Source of the DNA: an uncultured Neisseriaceae bacterium
GTDB taxonomy: Bacteria > Pseudomonadota > Gammaproteobacteria > Burkholderiales > UBA11063
Assembly: GCA_903891375.1 (NCBI GenBank)
Contig: CAITEL010000062.1
Location: 1 to 17,339, forward strand
Direction of reading: 5' to 3'
Length of the DNA stretch: 17,339 nucleotides
Numbering within the stretch: position 1 is the stretch's first letter; each line of letters starts with the position of its first letter. The notes beneath the pieces were generated by a model, which saw only the letters and a list, made by a program, of their open reading frames with translations, made no database searches and was not told where the DNA came from. Both the position numbers and the translations under genes were made by a program. Shown here in pieces: positions 15,918 through 17,339 of the stretch.

Positions 15918-16673
15918 ATGAAAAAATTCCTTGTATTTCTCATAGTTTCAAATAGTATATTTGCAGCAACTACTTCTAGTTCAAATAACTCAGATATCAC
16001 GAATACGGTAACACCAGTTACAACTAGCCCATCCCCCACAAAAAATAGTTCCATACCCTCCAACAATAATTACCTTAGTGACTTCGGGGTAGGCATGAAT
16101 GTAGGAACTCTAGGTGTTGGTATAGATATTTCACATCAAATTTATGATGACTATCTAGGATTAAGATTTAATGCTAACTACTTTCAATATAGTTCTGATG
16201 TGCAAGGTAACCCTTATGCCATTAATATGAACACTTATGGCTTATTACTCGATTACACCCCATTTGCCAATAATTTTCGAGTATCTGGAGGACTTTATTA
16301 TAATAACAACTCATTAACAATGAAAAGTTCTAGCACTCTGAGTTTAAATGGACAAACCTATAGCTCCAGCCAATTTGGTGATTTAAGCGGTGGTGTAAAT
16401 TTTGCACCAATTGCTCCATATATCGGCATTGGCTATGGTTCAAAAAGTGCTTATGATCAAGATAGAAAAGGCCTTTTCTTCTCTGGTGATATTGGTATAT
16501 TATACTCACAACCAACATTAAGTATAAATGCAACTTGTACGTCTGGTTCTGGTGTTGATTGCTCCTCATTTAATAGTAATCTAAATACAGAAAGACAAAA
16601 TGCACAAAATACATTAAACGGATATGGGCAGTTTTACCCCGTAATTAACCTAGGTTTTGGCTACCGTTTCTAA
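15918..16673 (+). CDS. Secreted outer-membrane beta-barrel protein
   Basis: Predicted small outer-membrane barrel of unknown function, 251 residues. The N-terminus is a Sec signal peptide (MKKFLVFLIVSNSIFA, cleavage before ATTSS). Next is a Ser/Thr/Asn/Pro-rich linker to about residue 50, then alternating strands such as GVGMNVGTLGVGIDISHQI, LGLRFNANYFQY and VSGGLYYNN, ending VINLGFGYRF with the terminal Phe recognised by the BAM complex. Two cysteines (CTSGSGVDC) could form a disulfide in a loop. The frame reaches a TTG at 15903, but that lies in the GGAG (15905-15908) that serves ATG 15918. I cannot place it in a named family; porin-like, adhesin-like (Ail/OmpX type) or structural roles are all open. 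A transporter gene follows after 23 nt. Confidence 0.8.
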   Translation: MKKFLVFLIVSNSIFAATTSSSNNSDITNTVTPVTTSPSPTKNSSIPSNNNYLSDFGVGMNVGTLGVGIDISHQIYDDYLGLRFNANYFQYSSDVQGNPYAINMNTYGLLLDYTPFANNFRVSGGLYYNNNSLTMKSSSTLSLNGQTYSSSQFGDLSGGVNFAPIAPYIGIGYGSKSAYDQDRKGLFFSGDIGILYSQPTLSINATCTSGSGVDCSSFNSNLNTERQNAQNTLNGYGQFYPVINLGFGYRF

Positions 16674-16696
16674 ATTAATAAGCCAACAGGAGCTTC

Positions 16697-17339
16697 ATGA
16701 ATAACACAAACCGACATTATTTATTTATTTTTCTCATTATATTAGGAGGAATAACATTCGGATACAATATTAGTGCTATTGCTAGCAGTTTACCGAAAAT
16801 AAAAATGCAGTTTTCTACACCTGAATCAATAATTTCACTTATTGCAGGATTGGTTTTTGCAGGAACAGCTTTAGCAAAGCTCACCATGTCAGTGTTTAAT
16901 GATACTTATGGGCGACGTAAAACATTAATTATATCTGGGATAATCTTTGCTACTGGTTCCTTATGTATGGTAATAGCAACGTCTACGAATTATATAATTA
17001 TTGGTCGATTATTGCAAGGCTTTGGTGGTGGCTTACTTATGTTCACCACGTCACTTTATATCGTAGAAGTATCTAATGATCGTAACCGTGGCAAACTAAC
17101 TGCACTTTATCAGCTGTGTTTTACAATTGGATTATTGCTGGCTAATCTCGTTGGGCTATTTATGTTTAACATAAATTGGAAAGTGGTTTTTTACGTATTA
17201 TTCTTCTTCAGCTTGGGCTTTATAAGTGTTATTTATTTTTTGCCATGCTCACCTCGGTGGTTATATCGTAAAAACCATTTAGAACAAGCAAAACAATCTC
17301 TTCTTCTTGATCATACTATTACTGAAACTGATGAAATAA
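16697..17339 (+). CDS. MFS transporter, sugar-porter-like, 3'-truncated by the window edge
   Basis: Inner-membrane secondary transporter; 214 codons are visible and the frame is open at the right edge. It starts MNNTNRHYLFIFLIILGGITFGYNISAIA, the first helix of a sugar porter. Motif A is NDTYGRRKTL, then GRLLQGFGGGLL, YIVEVSNDRNRGKLTALYQL with the sugar-porter E-x-RG type signature, and PCSPRWLYRKN, corresponding to the PESPRWL motif but with Cys in place of Glu. About six hydrophobic helices are visible, the N-terminal half. CAGGAG (16687-16692) precedes ATG 16697. Only 23 nt separate it from the outer-membrane protein, so they may be co-transcribed, suggesting an outer-membrane/inner-membrane uptake pair (inference). 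The substrate is unknown. Confidence 0.85.
   Translation, partial: MNNTNRHYLFIFLIILGGITFGYNISAIASSLPKIKMQFSTPESIISLIAGLVFAGTALAKLTMSVFNDTYGRRKTLIISGIIFATGSLCMVIATSTNYIIIGRLLQGFGGGLLMFTTSLYIVEVSNDRNRGKLTALYQLCFTIGLLLANLVGLFMFNINWKVVFYVLFFFSLGFISVIYFLPCSPRWLYRKNHLEQAKQSLLLDHTITETDEI

Overview
This window is AT-rich chromosomal DNA from a Gram-negative bacterium, most likely a betaproteobacterium close to the Neisseriales (inference). The clues are an outer-membrane beta-barrel protein, LapA/LapB, the long (407-residue) form of IspG, an ndk-rlmN-ispG cluster, and an L32 protein whose first residues ([15 protein letters not shown]) look like neisserial L32. Apart from the two ends, most genes are conserved housekeeping genes. 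I found no rRNA, tRNA, CRISPR array or phage genes.

Layout. (1) 1-755: 3' part of an IS30-family transposase that enters from the left edge. (2) 848-5317, plus strand: a low-molecular-weight protein tyrosine phosphatase, then uvrA (nucleotide excision repair) with its own good promoter, then a YheT-family alpha/beta hydrolase that overlaps the uvrA stop by ATGA. (3) 5318-6952: a palindromic repeat (copy 1), a lone GT4 glycosyltransferase, and a convergent hot-dog thioesterase. (4) 7039-9949, plus strand: yceD, a second longer copy of the palindromic repeat, then rpmF, plsX and fabH. This is the classic ribosome/phospholipid/fatty-acid cluster, but it stops at fabH. (5) 9935-14166, minus strand: a 14-TM drug-exporter-type MFS gene that overlaps the fabH 3' end, then (in upstream order) ispG, rlmN and ndk. 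(6) 14366-15841, plus strand: lapA and lapB, divergent from ndk. (7) 15918-17339: a small secreted outer-membrane beta-barrel protein and the 5' part of a sugar-porter-type MFS gene cut by the right edge.

How the genes fit together: PlsX and FabH supply acyl-phosphate for phospholipid synthesis and start fatty-acid chains, and LapA/LapB tune lipopolysaccharide synthesis, which competes for the same acyl precursors. IspG makes an isoprenoid precursor, RlmN methylates rRNA/tRNA, and Ndk balances NTP pools. UvrA stands apart as DNA repair.

No clear new multi-gene system is visible. The least explained items are a family of palindromic intergenic repeats (a 61-nt and a 104-nt copy), a nine-G tract in the uvrA 3' end placed so that slippage would truncate the protein, symmetric sequences in the rpmF leader and in front of the MFS exporter, and gene clusters lacking partners that are usual in related bacteria.
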